A stretch of DNA of 64,000 nt from SAR324 cluster bacterium SAR324-CTD7B (GCA_002082305.1 LSNO01000119.1:1-64000), one strand, 5' to 3'. Positions 26,154 through 35,342 are shown, counted from the first letter of the stretch. Made by a program: numbers and translations. Notes: generated by a model from the sequence alone, not told the origin.

Positions 26154-27638
26154 ATGGAGCTGAGTCATAATCAATCATTAGAATTTAAAGAGTGCCTTAG
26201 ACGTTCTTTGCCTTCTCATGTAAGCCAGTCATGGTTGGATTCTCTTCAGCTGCTAAAAATAACTCCTTCAAAGGTTGTATTAGGCGGAATTCAACACAAA
26301 ATATACCGTTACGAAATCAAGACTAATCACGAATCTCTCCTGAAAGAAGTCCTCAACGAACTTTTCCCTGAAAAAGCCCCATTTTCAGAGAAAAAATTCG
26401 AATACAAAATATTCAGTTGTACAGGTCGTAAGAAATCCGTACAAACTGAATTTGATCTTAATCAAGATCAAATTGCAAACAAAAATAACGATCTGGAAAT
26501 AAAAAATTCCAAGTCAGACTTTGCAACAGAACATGCTGCAGGAAGTACCAGCTCATATTCTCTGGATTCCTTTATCCCGGGTAAACGAAACCTATTGGCA
26601 AGCAGGGCTTGTAAAGCAGTCGTTGAAATGCCGGGTATAGCCTTTAATCCTTTTGTTATTTATGGTGAGTCCGGATCAGGAAAAACGCACTTGCTTGAAG
26701 GAATCAGCAATGAACTCCAGCAAAGCAATCCCAAAAAACAAAGAGTTCAGGTTTCTGCAGAAGATTTTTTGAATGATTTTGTTAATCATCTCAGATTAAG
26801 TAAAATGAAAGAATTCCGTGACCGTTACCGAAAGGCTGATGCTTTTCTACTGGATGATTTGCAGGCTCTGGTTCCATCTGCAAAGTGCCAAACGGAACTG
26901 CTCTACACAATTAATGCGTTACGCAAGAAAAAAGCGCAAATTGTTATAGCCTGTCAGGAAGCGCCAACACAGATTTCCGGACTAAGTTCCGGACTACGGG
27001 GAAAACTGGATTCAGGGCTGACGGTTGATATCGGAATTCCCGATGATCAAACCCGGATTGCAATTCTTGAGAACAAAGCTAAAGAACGTGGAATTCCACT
27101 GAACAACGAGCTGGCAAATTTTATCGTGAAGCATATTAAGGGAGGAATAGGACGCATGGAAGGAGTTCTGATGCGTCTCGGCGTACATGCTTCATTGCTG
27201 AATGAAGAGCTTACTATAGAATTGGCTCGTTATTCTCTGAAAGACTGGCTTGATGATTCTGCAAAAAAAACCAACTTTGAGCAGCACTCACATGGTAAAT
27301 CCACAGTTACTATAGAAAACAAAATCCTGCAGCATATCTGCATAATGTTTCAAATTTCTGAAGAAGGACTTCATTCATATCGTCGTGACAGAAAACACAT
27401 CAAAGCAAGACAGGCAGCCGTATTTTTGCTAAAAAAACTTACCTCACTGTCCCTGAGTGAAATCGGCAAAATCATAGGTCGTGACCATTCAACGGTCCAT
27501 GCTACCTTGAAAAAAGTCGACGAGAGAATGTTAAAAGATGATTTCTTTCAAAAACAAATGCAAACTTTCCTGCAGGAGTTTGAAGAAAAACCTGTTTCAA
27601 GGCGGACCCTTGAACAAAAACGCAGCTACCGTAATTGA
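26154..27638 (+). CDS. dnaA: Chromosomal replication initiator DnaA (divergent)
   Basis: 494 residues with the DnaA layout: domain I (about 8-88), a polar linker, the AAA+ domain (about 135-365) with Walker A GESGSGKT (171-178) and Walker B FLLDD (231-235), and the DNA-binding domain IV (about 385-480) with RDRKHIKARQAAVFLLKKLT and GRDHSTVHA (442-450). Two residues important in E. coli DnaA differ by my hand alignment: box VII reads SGLRGKLDSGL, placing K284 at the R285 arginine finger, and the sensor II arginine (R334 of E. coli) aligns with G333, with R334 next to it. The protein may be a lineage-specific DnaA or a paralogue. The next gene is a small lipoprotein-like gene. Confidence 0.85.
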   Translation: MELSHNQSLEFKECLRRSLPSHVSQSWLDSLQLLKITPSKVVLGGIQHKIYRYEIKTNHESLLKEVLNELFPEKAPFSEKKFEYKIFSCTGRKKSVQTEFDLNQDQIANKNNDLEIKNSKSDFATEHAAGSTSSYSLDSFIPGKRNLLASRACKAVVEMPGIAFNPFVIYGESGSGKTHLLEGISNELQQSNPKKQRVQVSAEDFLNDFVNHLRLSKMKEFRDRYRKADAFLLDDLQALVPSAKCQTELLYTINALRKKKAQIVIACQEAPTQISGLSSGLRGKLDSGLTVDIGIPDDQTRIAILENKAKERGIPLNNELANFIVKHIKGGIGRMEGVLMRLGVHASLLNEELTIELARYSLKDWLDDSAKKTNFEQHSHGKSTVTIENKILQHICIMFQISEEGLHSYRRDRKHIKARQAAVFLLKKLTSLSLSEIGKIIGRDHSTVHATLKKVDERMLKDDFFQKQMQTFLQEFEEKPVSRRTLEQKRSYRN

Positions 27639-27770
27639 GTCCCGGATCAATTAATTCAGCAAAAGCATTTTTCTCCTCTGTCTACTATAATTGCCTTTCC
27701 ATACAATTTCAGCTAAATTTATCTGCAGACACTATTTCCACTGGGAACAAACATTCAGTCTGATTGTTTA

Positions 27771-28067
27771 ATGAGTCTTAGATCAATCCTGATTCTTTTC
27801 AGATTGCAGGTTCTAATAATTTTTGCTTCTTCCGGATGTACAAGTTTGCAGAAAAAGATTTACATTAGCCATCCGGACAGTTTGCGCAAACAAGTTAACA
27901 TGGTTTGTTCAAACATAGATACGTCCAACTTCATTGTCAGAGATCTTCGAGTCTGGCTGAATCAGAAGGACGGCAAAGAGATTGAATTAAAACACTATAA
28001 TTCTCTTCTTCCTGACGGCTATTATTTCTGTACCCGGCAGCAACGGAAGTCATCAATTCTCGAATGA
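27771..28067 (+). CDS. Small exported (lipo)protein, unknown
   Basis: 98 residues. A hydrophobic signal segment (about 3-20) precedes SSGC with Cys at position 23. The residue three before the cysteine is Ser rather than Leu/Val/Ile, so the lipobox is weak and lipidation uncertain. The mature part has no recognised domain and contains two more cysteines. It lies 9 bases before the interrupted waaF gene, suggesting an envelope-related operon. Confidence 0.55.
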   Translation: MSLRSILILFRLQVLIIFASSGCTSLQKKIYISHPDSLRKQVNMVCSNIDTSNFIVRDLRVWLNQKDGKEIELKHYNSLLPDGYYFCTRQQRKSSILE

Positions 28068-28076
28068 ATATACTAA

Positions 28077-28550
28077 ATGCCTGAATCTGCTCCAGTAAAA
28101 ATTCTGATCCGCACACCAAACTGGCTGGGTGATATGGTTATGTCAAGCGGATTTGTCCGCGCTGTTCTTGAAGCCTTTCCAGAATCACAGGTTGATTTAA
28201 TCGTTAAATCCGGATTTGAAAAAATACCGCTTCCACATCGTGGACAAATAATTCCTTTTGATCCAAAAAAAGAAACTGCAGGAAATTTTGGAAAAACTTT
28301 GCGTGCTGAGAATTACGATTATTTTTATGTTCTGCCTCCAAGTTTTTCAGCTGCATGGATGGCACATAAGAGCAAAATACCGCACCGGATCGGCTATTCC
28401 GGAGAATTCAGAAGTTTTCTGCTGAGTTTGGCAAAAAAGCCGGAGGCTACCCCACGCTCACAACACTTACTCAAAGAGTACCTGAATTTATTGGCACCAG
28501 GGCTTTCTACAGAAAAATATCCTCCGCGGCTAGTACATCGTCAATCTTAA
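28077..28550 (+). pseudogene. waaF: 5' half of ADP-heptose:LPS heptosyltransferase II, interrupted by IS630 element
   Basis: Codons up to 28532 encode the N-terminal glycosyltransferase-9 domain (ILIRTPNWLGDMVMSSGFVR, HRIGYSGEFRSFLLS). From 28533 the frame runs into the insertion sequence and stops at TAA 28548-28550, giving a 157-residue truncated product. Removing 1,251 bases (element plus one TA) joins this part in frame with 29784-30347 to give a 339-residue WaaF, close to the usual 350. WaaF adds the second heptose to the LPS inner core. Loss would be expected to give deep-rough LPS unless another copy exists. Confidence 0.9.
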
Positions 28551-28557
28551 TTAGATA

Positions 28558-29181
28558 TTATTTAATCAGAGGATATAACCGTTTCAACTTAATACGGGCA
28601 TCTTCATTTTTGAAGCGCCAAATAATTTTACTTTCCTTTGAGTTTCGTTCTTCAGTCCAAGCATTAACTTCATTTATTAACGCTGTTTTATCTGGAATTC
28701 TTCTATCAAGACATTCGCGACCAAGAATGCTGAACTCAATTTCAGCCATGTTCAACCAACTCCCATGTTTCGGCGTATAATGGAAATCGAGTTTATCCAA
28801 AATTCGTCTTGCTTCTTTGGGGTTGAAAGTCTTGTACAAAGATGCCCCAACGTGTGTATTAAGATTATCCATAACGAGCGTAATTTTTTTTGCTTCAGGG
28901 TAATCTACATCGACCAATTGCTTGATTTGATGTGCCCAGTCTTTAGCTGTACGATTGTCGGTAATATCAACACGGCGCTTGCCCTCAATTGGGTTAAAGA
29001 ACATAAATATATTTGCGGTTCCATTACGTTCATATTCTGAATCATAATATTCGACATGATCTGTATTGGCTGGAATTGGAACTCTGGTTTCTTTTGTTAG
29101 CTGTTTACTGGTTTCATCCATACAAACTAAAGGATTTTGCACTGAATAATCAAGTTGATAGACATTGAGTATATCTTCCAT
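28558..29181 (-). CDS. IS630 transposase, catalytic part (orfB)
   Basis: 207 residues as counted from the first ATG, but the frame is open further upstream to the A8 tract at 29251-29258, reading WCIAPQNHAGFVCAMEDIL. It contains the DDE catalytic residues: Asp in VCMDETSKQ, Asp in VMDNLNTHVG, and Glu in LNMAEIEFS. It is expected to be made as a fusion with orfA through -1 frameshifting; a separate ATG start at 29181 is less likely. Confidence 0.9.
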   Translation of the reverse strand: MEDILNVYQLDYSVQNPLVCMDETSKQLTKETRVPIPANTDHVEYYDSEYERNGTANIFMFFNPIEGKRRVDITDNRTAKDWAHQIKQLVDVDYPEAKKITLVMDNLNTHVGASLYKTFNPKEARRILDKLDFHYTPKHGSWLNMAEIEFSILGRECLDRRIPDKTALINEVNAWTEERNSKESKIIWRFKNEDARIKLKRLYPLIK

Positions 29182-29213
29182 GGCACAAACAAAACCAGCA
29201 TGATTTTGTGGTG

Positions 29214-29699
29214 CTATGCACCATTCTTTGCATTGCCAAGGTTTAATCTCTTTTTTTTAAGTGTTTGCCGTACTGTTTCGTGAGAGATGCTGTCGACATA
29301 ATCTAAAGCGACCATACGCTCTGATAACAAACGTAATGACCAGCGTGCGTGACCTTCGGGGGCTTCAATGCAAGCCAGAGAAATTAATTTTGCTTCCTGT
29401 TCCGGATCAAGTTTTTTAGGATTCGGTCCTTTTTCTCTTTTTACACGTTCAAGAGTAAAGTCCAAGCCTTTTTCAATTAGACGTTGACGTGCTCTTTGCA
29501 CCGTTATCACAGATAGTTCCAGTTTTTTAGCTATTTGTGGATCTGATAAGCAAGGGCCATCATCTCCTTCGTCAGCGTACAAAAAAATTTGAGCACGGTA
29601 TCTTTTCGCTGCTGCAATCTTGCCGGTTTTCACCAGTTTGTTCAGCTTTTCTCTTTCACTTTTACTTAACTTGACGATGTATTTTGTCTTGCGAGCCAT
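29214..29699 (-). CDS. IS630 transposase, DNA-binding part (orfA)
   Basis: 161 residues with a helix-turn-helix (LSDPQIAKKLELSVITVQRARQ) and a second winged-helix region (HARWSLRLLSERM...SHETVRQTLKK). The ATG at 29699 is chosen over 29711 because GGAG lies 6 bases upstream of it. The frame runs through AAAAAAAAG (T8 at 29251-29258 on the plus strand) and ends 13 codons later; a -1 slip there enters the catalytic orfB frame and restores a canonical IS630 sequence. Confidence 0.88.
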   Translation of the reverse strand: MARKTKYIVKLSKSEREKLNKLVKTGKIAAAKRYRAQIFLYADEGDDGPCLSDPQIAKKLELSVITVQRARQRLIEKGLDFTLERVKREKGPNPKKLDPEQEAKLISLACIEAPEGHARWSLRLLSERMVALDYVDSISHETVRQTLKKKRLNLGNAKNGA

Positions 29700-29783
29700 G
29701 TTGTTCTCCATAAAAATTAATCATGGAAAACGAAATGCTATTTTCGCGCCAGATGATATCAATTTAAGAATGACGCTGTACTA

Positions 29784-30347
29784 GAAATAACTCATGAATG
29801 GGTGGAAAAACAACTTGGCTCCTTGGAAATTTCTCTTCCTGAATCTTTTTTTGTCTTCACTCCGGGGGCTATTTTTGGCCCGGCAAAACAGTGGCCTCTA
29901 GAACATTTTCGTACACTTGCTACACTACTGCACAATGTTTTTGGAGATCCAATTCTCATTTTAGGTACCGAAGCGGATGTAAAATCTGGTGCTGAAATTT
30001 CTCTGGGACTAGACTTTGTTCAAAATTATTGTGGACAAACTTCCCTTTCGGAATTGCTCGCAATTTTAGCAAAAGCCAAGTTACTGGTTGGGAATGACTC
30101 TGGAAGCATGCATTTAATGAGCGCATTGCAGCGTCCGCAAATTGCCATTTTTGGCTCAACCTCTCCCGACTGGACTGCACCAATCAATCCTAATGCGACT
30201 GTACTTAGCCGCAATTTATCCTGCTCACCCTGTTTTTCAAGAACTTGTCGTTTTGCTCACTATGACTGCCTGAAACTAATTGAGCCTGAGTTGGTACTTG
30301 AAGAAACACTAAAACTCCTCACTGAAAAAAACCAGACTGAAGCTTAA
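29784..30347 (+). pseudogene. waaF: 3' half of waaF after the IS630 insertion
   Basis: Starts EITHEWVEKQLG at the insertion point and contains the C-terminal glycosyltransferase-9 domain: VFTPGAIFGPAKQWPLEHF, ILILGTEAD and the donor-binding LLVGNDSGSMHLMSAL. It ends with LTEKNQTEA. A GTG at 29802 could start a separate 181-residue polypeptide, but no ribosome site is evident. Together with 28077-28532 it forms the disrupted heptosyltransferase II. Confidence 0.88.
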
Positions 30348-30555
30348 ATCAGCTTCCAGATTGATTATTCATTCAGTTCTGATGATAATTAATCTGAGAT
30401 GATTACATTTTTCTGAATTGTCGAATATTTATTTAACCTTAAATGTACAAAAGGATAAATCCTGAATTCTCTCAATTTTACATGTAGATAGGAAATGCAA
30501 ATTTTCACTTAGATTTCTTTGTACAGAATCATTATTTTCAGACATAAAAAAACCA

Positions 30556-31362
30556 ATGGATTGGATACAGGCCATAGTGCTGGGCATTGTTCAGGGATTG
30601 AGCGAATTTTTACCGATCAGCAGCACAGCTCACTTAAGAATTGTTCCGGAATTACTCGGCTGGAGTGATCCGGGGACAGAATTTTCTGCAGTTATTCAAC
30701 TGGGTACACTGGTTGCGGTGTTGCTCTTTTTCCGTAAGGATGTAGTCCAACTGTCCTCGGCGGCACTGGAAAGCCTCTGGCATAGGAACCTGTTTGAAAC
30801 TCCAGAATCAAAAATGGCCTGGAGTATTGCAGCCGGAACTATTCCAGTAGTCGTCTTAGGTTTGGGATTTAAGGATTTCATCAAAAACGAGGCACGTGAA
30901 CTCTGGGTGATCGGAACTGCATTAATAGTGCTGGCAATTTTTCTTTATCTTGCCGAAAGACTTTCGTCTCGCAACCGTGACATTAAACAATTAAGTTTTT
31001 TACAAATTCAATTAATCGGCCTGACACAGGCTTTGGCTCTGATTCCCGGCTGTTCCCGTTCCGGATCCACCATAATGGGTGGTTTGATGGTGGGTTTAAA
31101 TCGTGAAGCTGCTGCGAGATTTTCTTTTTTGCTGGGATTGCCTGCGATTTTTGGCAGCGGTCTATACGAATTGAAGGAACTAATGGAAATTGGAATCAGC
31201 AGTGACCAATACATAAATTTAATTCTGGGAATTCTAGCTGCATTTGTTGTGGGCTACCTTTCGATAGAGTTATTGCTGCGCTTTCTCCGTAATCACGGCA
31301 CTTTGGTTTTTGTAATTTACAGGATTGTGCTGGGAACTGGGATTTTAATTTTTTTGGTATAA
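30556..31362 (+). CDS. uppP: Undecaprenyl-diphosphatase
   Basis: 268 residues, the typical BacA/UppP size, with eight predicted hydrophobic segments. The catalytic signatures GLSEFLPISSTAHL (about 15-28) and PGCSRSGSTIMGG (about 162-174) are intact. The enzyme dephosphorylates undecaprenyl diphosphate in the inner membrane to recycle the carrier for peptidoglycan and O-antigen. It is preceded by about 210 AT-rich bases with no gene and followed after 10 bases by a phosphodiesterase gene. Confidence 0.93.
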   Translation: MDWIQAIVLGIVQGLSEFLPISSTAHLRIVPELLGWSDPGTEFSAVIQLGTLVAVLLFFRKDVVQLSSAALESLWHRNLFETPESKMAWSIAAGTIPVVVLGLGFKDFIKNEARELWVIGTALIVLAIFLYLAERLSSRNRDIKQLSFLQIQLIGLTQALALIPGCSRSGSTIMGGLMVGLNREAAARFSFLLGLPAIFGSGLYELKELMEIGISSDQYINLILGILAAFVVGYLSIELLLRFLRNHGTLVFVIYRIVLGTGILIFLV

Positions 31363-31372
31363 TAAATTAGTT

Positions 31373-32218
31373 ATGCTCATCGCTCAAATCAGTGATCTTC
31401 ATATACCCCGAAAAAACACAAAAACATACGGGATTGCGCCGATGGCAGAGAATTTAGTACTCTGTATCGACCACATAAATCAACACCTGCCAAAACCGCA
31501 CCTGGTTCTGGTCACAGGTGATATTACCAGTACGGGGCAAGCAGAAGAGTTCAATCATGCCGCCAATTTGCTAAACCGTTTCGAGATGCCCTTTTATGTC
31601 ATTCCCGGCAATCACGACGACCGAGACATACTTCGATCAACTTTTGGAAAACAAGCGTGTCCTGTTGAATCTGAGGGGAAAATTGACTATGTAATTGAAG
31701 ATTCAGATCTTCGTTTAATCGCTTTGGACAGCACCTTACCAGGAAGTCCGGGTGGTGAAATTACCGAAGCACAGGCGAGTTGGCTCGATGCCCGATTAAA
31801 CGAAAAACCTACTCAGCCGACAATGATATTTATGCACCACCCGCCGATAAAATGCGATGTCCTTGAAACTGATGTGGACGGTTTTATCGGGAAAGAACTT
31901 TTAGGCTCGGTTATCAGCAAGCATCATCATGTTGAAAAAATAATTTGCGGACATATTCATGTGCCGATCAATACCAGTTGGAACGATACTGTAATCAGCA
32001 CGGCTCCAAGTATGGGGATGCAGTTGGTACTCGATTTGACGCTGAAACGTGAATCCGAGTTTGTTTTGGAAGCACCAGCCTATCACTTACATTATTGGAC
32101 TACTGATAAAAATCTTATCACTCATGCAGTTGTTGTAAAACCAGTTGACGGACCTTATTTATTTGAAGAGCAGGACGTAATCCGCTCTCAACAACCCTAC
32201 ACTTTATTCTATCCATGA
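31373..32218 (+). CDS. Metallophosphoesterase, cyclic-nucleotide phosphodiesterase-like (CpdA/GpdQ family)
   Basis: 281 residues with the full motif set: ISDLHIPR at the N-terminus, GDITSTGQ, GNHDDRD, HHPPIKCDV and GHIHVPINT. These coordinate a di-metal centre that hydrolyses cyclic nucleotides or phosphodiesters. It is a paralogue of the partial gene at the left window edge. Its stop overlaps the start of the serine-protease gene by 4 bases, so it may be coupled to the protease pair; the biological link is unknown. Confidence 0.88.
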   Translation: MLIAQISDLHIPRKNTKTYGIAPMAENLVLCIDHINQHLPKPHLVLVTGDITSTGQAEEFNHAANLLNRFEMPFYVIPGNHDDRDILRSTFGKQACPVESEGKIDYVIEDSDLRLIALDSTLPGSPGGEITEAQASWLDARLNEKPTQPTMIFMHHPPIKCDVLETDVDGFIGKELLGSVISKHHHVEKIICGHIHVPINTSWNDTVISTAPSMGMQLVLDLTLKRESEFVLEAPAYHLHYWTTDKNLITHAVVVKPVDGPYLFEEQDVIRSQQPYTLFYP

Positions 32219-33747
32219 ATGGCTTTCGTTGTGAGTTTTTGTTAAAAGACAATCCACAATTCCGAAAATATTTTTGGATTATTCTTCTTATAGAATGTGT
32301 TTGGTTAGCTTTGGTCTCGTCTGTGCCTGCTTCACAGAATTCAATCGAACAATCCGTATTCCGTATCACAAATTATCAGCAAAGTCCGGACTGGAAATCT
32401 CCATGGAAAATGAAGCCCACGAGCCAAGGACAAGGAAGTGGATTTTTAATTCATGACAATTGGATTTTGACAAATGCACACGTGGTAAGTGATTCTCGAA
32501 TGCTGCTGGTGAATAAAATTTCAAGTCCGGAACCGTTTCTAGCAGACGTGCTGGCAATTGCTCACGACTCAGATTTGGCTTTACTTAAAGTACGTGATCC
32601 CAAGTTTTATCAGGATTTGAAACCGCTGGAGTTAGGTGGTATTCCGGAGTTACGCAGCAGGGTCCGGGCCTATGGGTATCCTGTGGGCGGAAAGGAACTA
32701 TCACGCACCGAAGGTGTTGTCTCACGTATCGAATTTGGAACTTATGTGCATCCTGGTATTGATTCACACCTGCTAATTCAAACAGATTCTGCAATCAATC
32801 CCGGAAACAGCGGCGGACCAGTAACACAATCCGGACAAGCAATCGGAGTTGCTTTTCAATCCAATTTGAGACTAAACGATGTTGGTTATTTTATTCCTGT
32901 TCCACTTATAAATCGTTTTCTGGCAGATATTAAAGATGGACGATATGATGGAGTACCTGAAATTGGAATAGAAACCAGTTCCCTTATCAATCAGCACTAT
33001 CGTCAATATTTGGGTCTTCCAGAAGATACCGGAGGAATACTTGTAGAACGGGTAGTTCCACATTCATCTGCAGACGGTGTTCTTTTAATCGGAGATGTAC
33101 TGACGAAAATTGAGGATTTGCAAATTGACGCAGCAGGAATGGTGCGTTACAGTGAGCAGCAAGTTACATTTTTTATTGAAGCAGAAAACCGACAAATCGG
33201 CGATTCCCTTCAACTGCAGGTTTGGCGAAAAGGCAAATTTATAAACCTGACACTCACACTCAAGGCACCGCCGTTTGGCTCAGAAATGCGAAACAGCTAT
33301 GATGAGCTTCCAGAATACGTTATTTTTGGCGGGCTGGTTTTTATTGCCCTGAATCGAAATTACATCCATTCTCCGGGGAACATAACTCCACCGCTGGCTT
33401 ATGAACACTGGTATCGTGAAATAGAACGACCGCGAACCCGTCACGAACAAGTAGTCATTGTTACACGTGTTCTGCCTTCTCCAGTCAATAGCGGCTACAC
33501 CAATTTACACAATTTTATAGTAAGTAGTCTGAACGGTAAACCAGTCCGATCGCTGGCACATTTGGAGAAGATGCTAAAGAATATGCCTCCAGAAACAACC
33601 AATGTTGTCTTTGGAAGCGAATGGCATAAAATCCCTTTAGTTCTGAATTTTAAAGAAAGTCTTGAGCAGCATAATTCAGTTCTCAAACGTTACGGAATTA
33701 TTGACGGTTCCCGTATTTATGCCGACAAAAACAAGGATTCTCAGTGA
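32215..33747 (+). CDS. Periplasmic trypsin-like serine protease with PDZ-like domain (HtrA/Deg-type)
   Basis: 510 residues. An N-terminal membrane/signal segment (about 19-36) precedes the chymotrypsin-fold domain with a complete triad: H89 (TNAHVVSD), D120 (AHDSDLALL) and S199 (PGNSGGP). A PDZ-like region follows (about 265-350; GGILVERVVPHSSADGVLLIGDVLTKI) and a long C-terminal region resembling a second PDZ (about 415-500). Plant Deg/DEGP2-type proteins share this overall plan. It overlaps both neighbours by 4 bases. It probably acts in the periplasm in protein quality control or processing. Confidence 0.87.
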   Translation: MNGFRCEFLLKDNPQFRKYFWIILLIECVWLALVSSVPASQNSIEQSVFRITNYQQSPDWKSPWKMKPTSQGQGSGFLIHDNWILTNAHVVSDSRMLLVNKISSPEPFLADVLAIAHDSDLALLKVRDPKFYQDLKPLELGGIPELRSRVRAYGYPVGGKELSRTEGVVSRIEFGTYVHPGIDSHLLIQTDSAINPGNSGGPVTQSGQAIGVAFQSNLRLNDVGYFIPVPLINRFLADIKDGRYDGVPEIGIETSSLINQHYRQYLGLPEDTGGILVERVVPHSSADGVLLIGDVLTKIEDLQIDAAGMVRYSEQQVTFFIEAENRQIGDSLQLQVWRKGKFINLTLTLKAPPFGSEMRNSYDELPEYVIFGGLVFIALNRNYIHSPGNITPPLAYEHWYREIERPRTRHEQVVIVTRVLPSPVNSGYTNLHNFIVSSLNGKPVRSLAHLEKMLKNMPPETTNVVFGSEWHKIPLVLNFKESLEQHNSVLKRYGIIDGSRIYADKNKDSQ

Positions 33748-35342
33748 AACAAAATAATTTTCTTTATACCCTTTTGAAATGGCCCATAACTGCTACGGTT
33801 TTTCTTTTTACTTCAGTATTACAGGCTGATCCTCCGGAAATAAAACCATGGTTTCAACAGGCCGTTCTCCTGAAATCTTATCAGCAGTCTTTTGACTGGC
33901 GCACTCCGTGGGAAAAACGCGAAATCCGGACACAATCCGGAATGGCCCTGGTTGTACGCCTACCCGTTTCTGTGAGAATTTCAGTATCTGAAAATGGAAA
34001 CAACAATAACCTGTACCTGCTGACAACAGCAGAAATTGTTTCCGATGCAACCCTGATTGAGGTGACACGTAAGGACATTCGCAGCCCCTTTCAAGCCAAG
34101 CTTGTGCTGATGGACTATGCTGCAAATTTGGCTTTACTTCAAATCAATAATTCAAAATTTTGGCGGAACCTAAGACCTGTGAAATGGACTCCTGTAAAAT
34201 CATCTACTGATCATGAGGCAAAAGATATTTATTCCCTGAAAATAAAATCTCAAGATGAGTGGACAATGGAGTCCGGAACAATAGACAGAATGGCAGTGGG
34301 ACACCGGGAAGTAAGCAATGCCTGGTTTCCTCTTTTAAGGCTGAACGGAATTTCCCAAAGCGGTCAGGGATACCCGCTTCTGCAGGATAATGAAACTGCA
34401 GGAATGATCCTGGATGCAGGTACTGGAGAAGCTAAGGCAATGCCTGCTGCAATGCTGCTTGAGTTTTTGAAGCACGCAGGCAGTAATCCTTACCGGAGCT
34501 TAGCACATCGTGGTTTTATATGGAGCAGATTACCGCAAAGCAGTACTTACAATCATTTTCAAATTCCTCCGGAAAAACCCGGAATCTGGATCAGCAGGGT
34601 TTTGCCTTACGGCACAGGTTCTGATGTTTTGATGCAAGGTGATTATTTGACCAAACTGGGAAAATGGACGCTTTCACACGATGGTAAAGTTGAGCATCCG
34701 GATTGGGGTATTTCCTTGTTTGATTTGCTTTTTTTAGCTCATTTGAAAGTGGGAGATTCAGTAAAACTGGAAGTAATCCGTGAGGGTAAGCCTGTTGTTT
34801 TGCAAACAAAAGTTTCTGCATACGAAGAGAATAGTCGATCAGTTCCCTTAAAAATTGTTGGAACAGCTCCGCGATATGTTATAGAGGGTGGTTTTTTATT
34901 TCAGGAATTGACCTTGAATTACCTCAGAATCTGGGGTGCAAATTGGCAAACACGTGCTCCTATGCGGCTGAGGTTGTTTTTGGAGCAAAACAAAGCTGTA
35001 TCGATTTACGAAAATAATAAAACTGATATATCTTCGACCGGAACAAAAATATCCTCCGAACATCCTCCCCGGATTGTTTTAGTGTCACAAGTTATTCCTG
35101 ACCCGCTGAACATCGGTTACCAAAAACTTTCTAATGCAGTGGTTTTGCAGGTAAACGGCAAGCAAATACGCCGCCTGGAAGATGTTAGCACAGCTTTTTT
35201 AAGTCCAATAAATAATTTTCATAGAATTGATTTCCTTCCAGGTTCAGAGCGTTTGAGCGTCATTTTGCCAGTTGCTGAGCTTGCTGATGCCAACCAGCGA
35301 ATTAAAAATAATTTCCGTATTCCAAAACTTCAATCGCTCTAA
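33744..35342 (+). CDS. Inactive paralogue of the upstream HtrA-type protease (pseudoprotease)
   Basis: 532 residues with a signal peptide (to about VLQA, 28). Its sequence follows the upstream protease: QSFDWRTPWE matches QSPDWKSPWK, and the PDZ part PGIWISRVLPYGTGSDVLMQGDYLTKL matches in order. The catalytic His is replaced by E97 (TTAEIVSD) and the Asp by N128 (YAANLALL); the Ser region reads SQSGQGYP with an insertion. It therefore should not cleave peptides. The frame is intact over its full length, so it is probably maintained as a binding or regulatory partner of the active protease. Confidence 0.8.
   Translation: MKQNNFLYTLLKWPITATVFLFTSVLQADPPEIKPWFQQAVLLKSYQQSFDWRTPWEKREIRTQSGMALVVRLPVSVRISVSENGNNNNLYLLTTAEIVSDATLIEVTRKDIRSPFQAKLVLMDYAANLALLQINNSKFWRNLRPVKWTPVKSSTDHEAKDIYSLKIKSQDEWTMESGTIDRMAVGHREVSNAWFPLLRLNGISQSGQGYPLLQDNETAGMILDAGTGEAKAMPAAMLLEFLKHAGSNPYRSLAHRGFIWSRLPQSSTYNHFQIPPEKPGIWISRVLPYGTGSDVLMQGDYLTKLGKWTLSHDGKVEHPDWGISLFDLLFLAHLKVGDSVKLEVIREGKPVVLQTKVSAYEENSRSVPLKIVGTAPRYVIEGGFLFQELTLNYLRIWGANWQTRAPMRLRLFLEQNKAVSIYENNKTDISSTGTKISSEHPPRIVLVSQVIPDPLNIGYQKLSNAVVLQVNGKQIRRLEDVSTAFLSPINNFHRIDFLPGSERLSVILPVAELADANQRIKNNFRIPKLQSL

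Larger units (their letters stand above)
28533..29781 (-). mobile_element. IS630-family insertion sequence inside waaF
   Basis: 1,249 bases, flanked by a duplicated TA (28531-28532 and 29782-29783), the classic IS630/Tc1 target. The termini are imperfect inverted repeats of about 28 bases, beginning GTACATCGTCA on the left and GTACAGCGTCA when the right end is read inward. Two overlapping transposase frames occupy the minus strand. The ends, the duplication and both frames look intact, so the insertion appears recent and possibly active. Confidence 0.92.

Noticed and set aside
27639-27656. TCCCGGATCAA shared with the palindromic element at 45.9 kb
   Set aside because: The match is only about 11 bases and no second arm is present, so it is probably chance.
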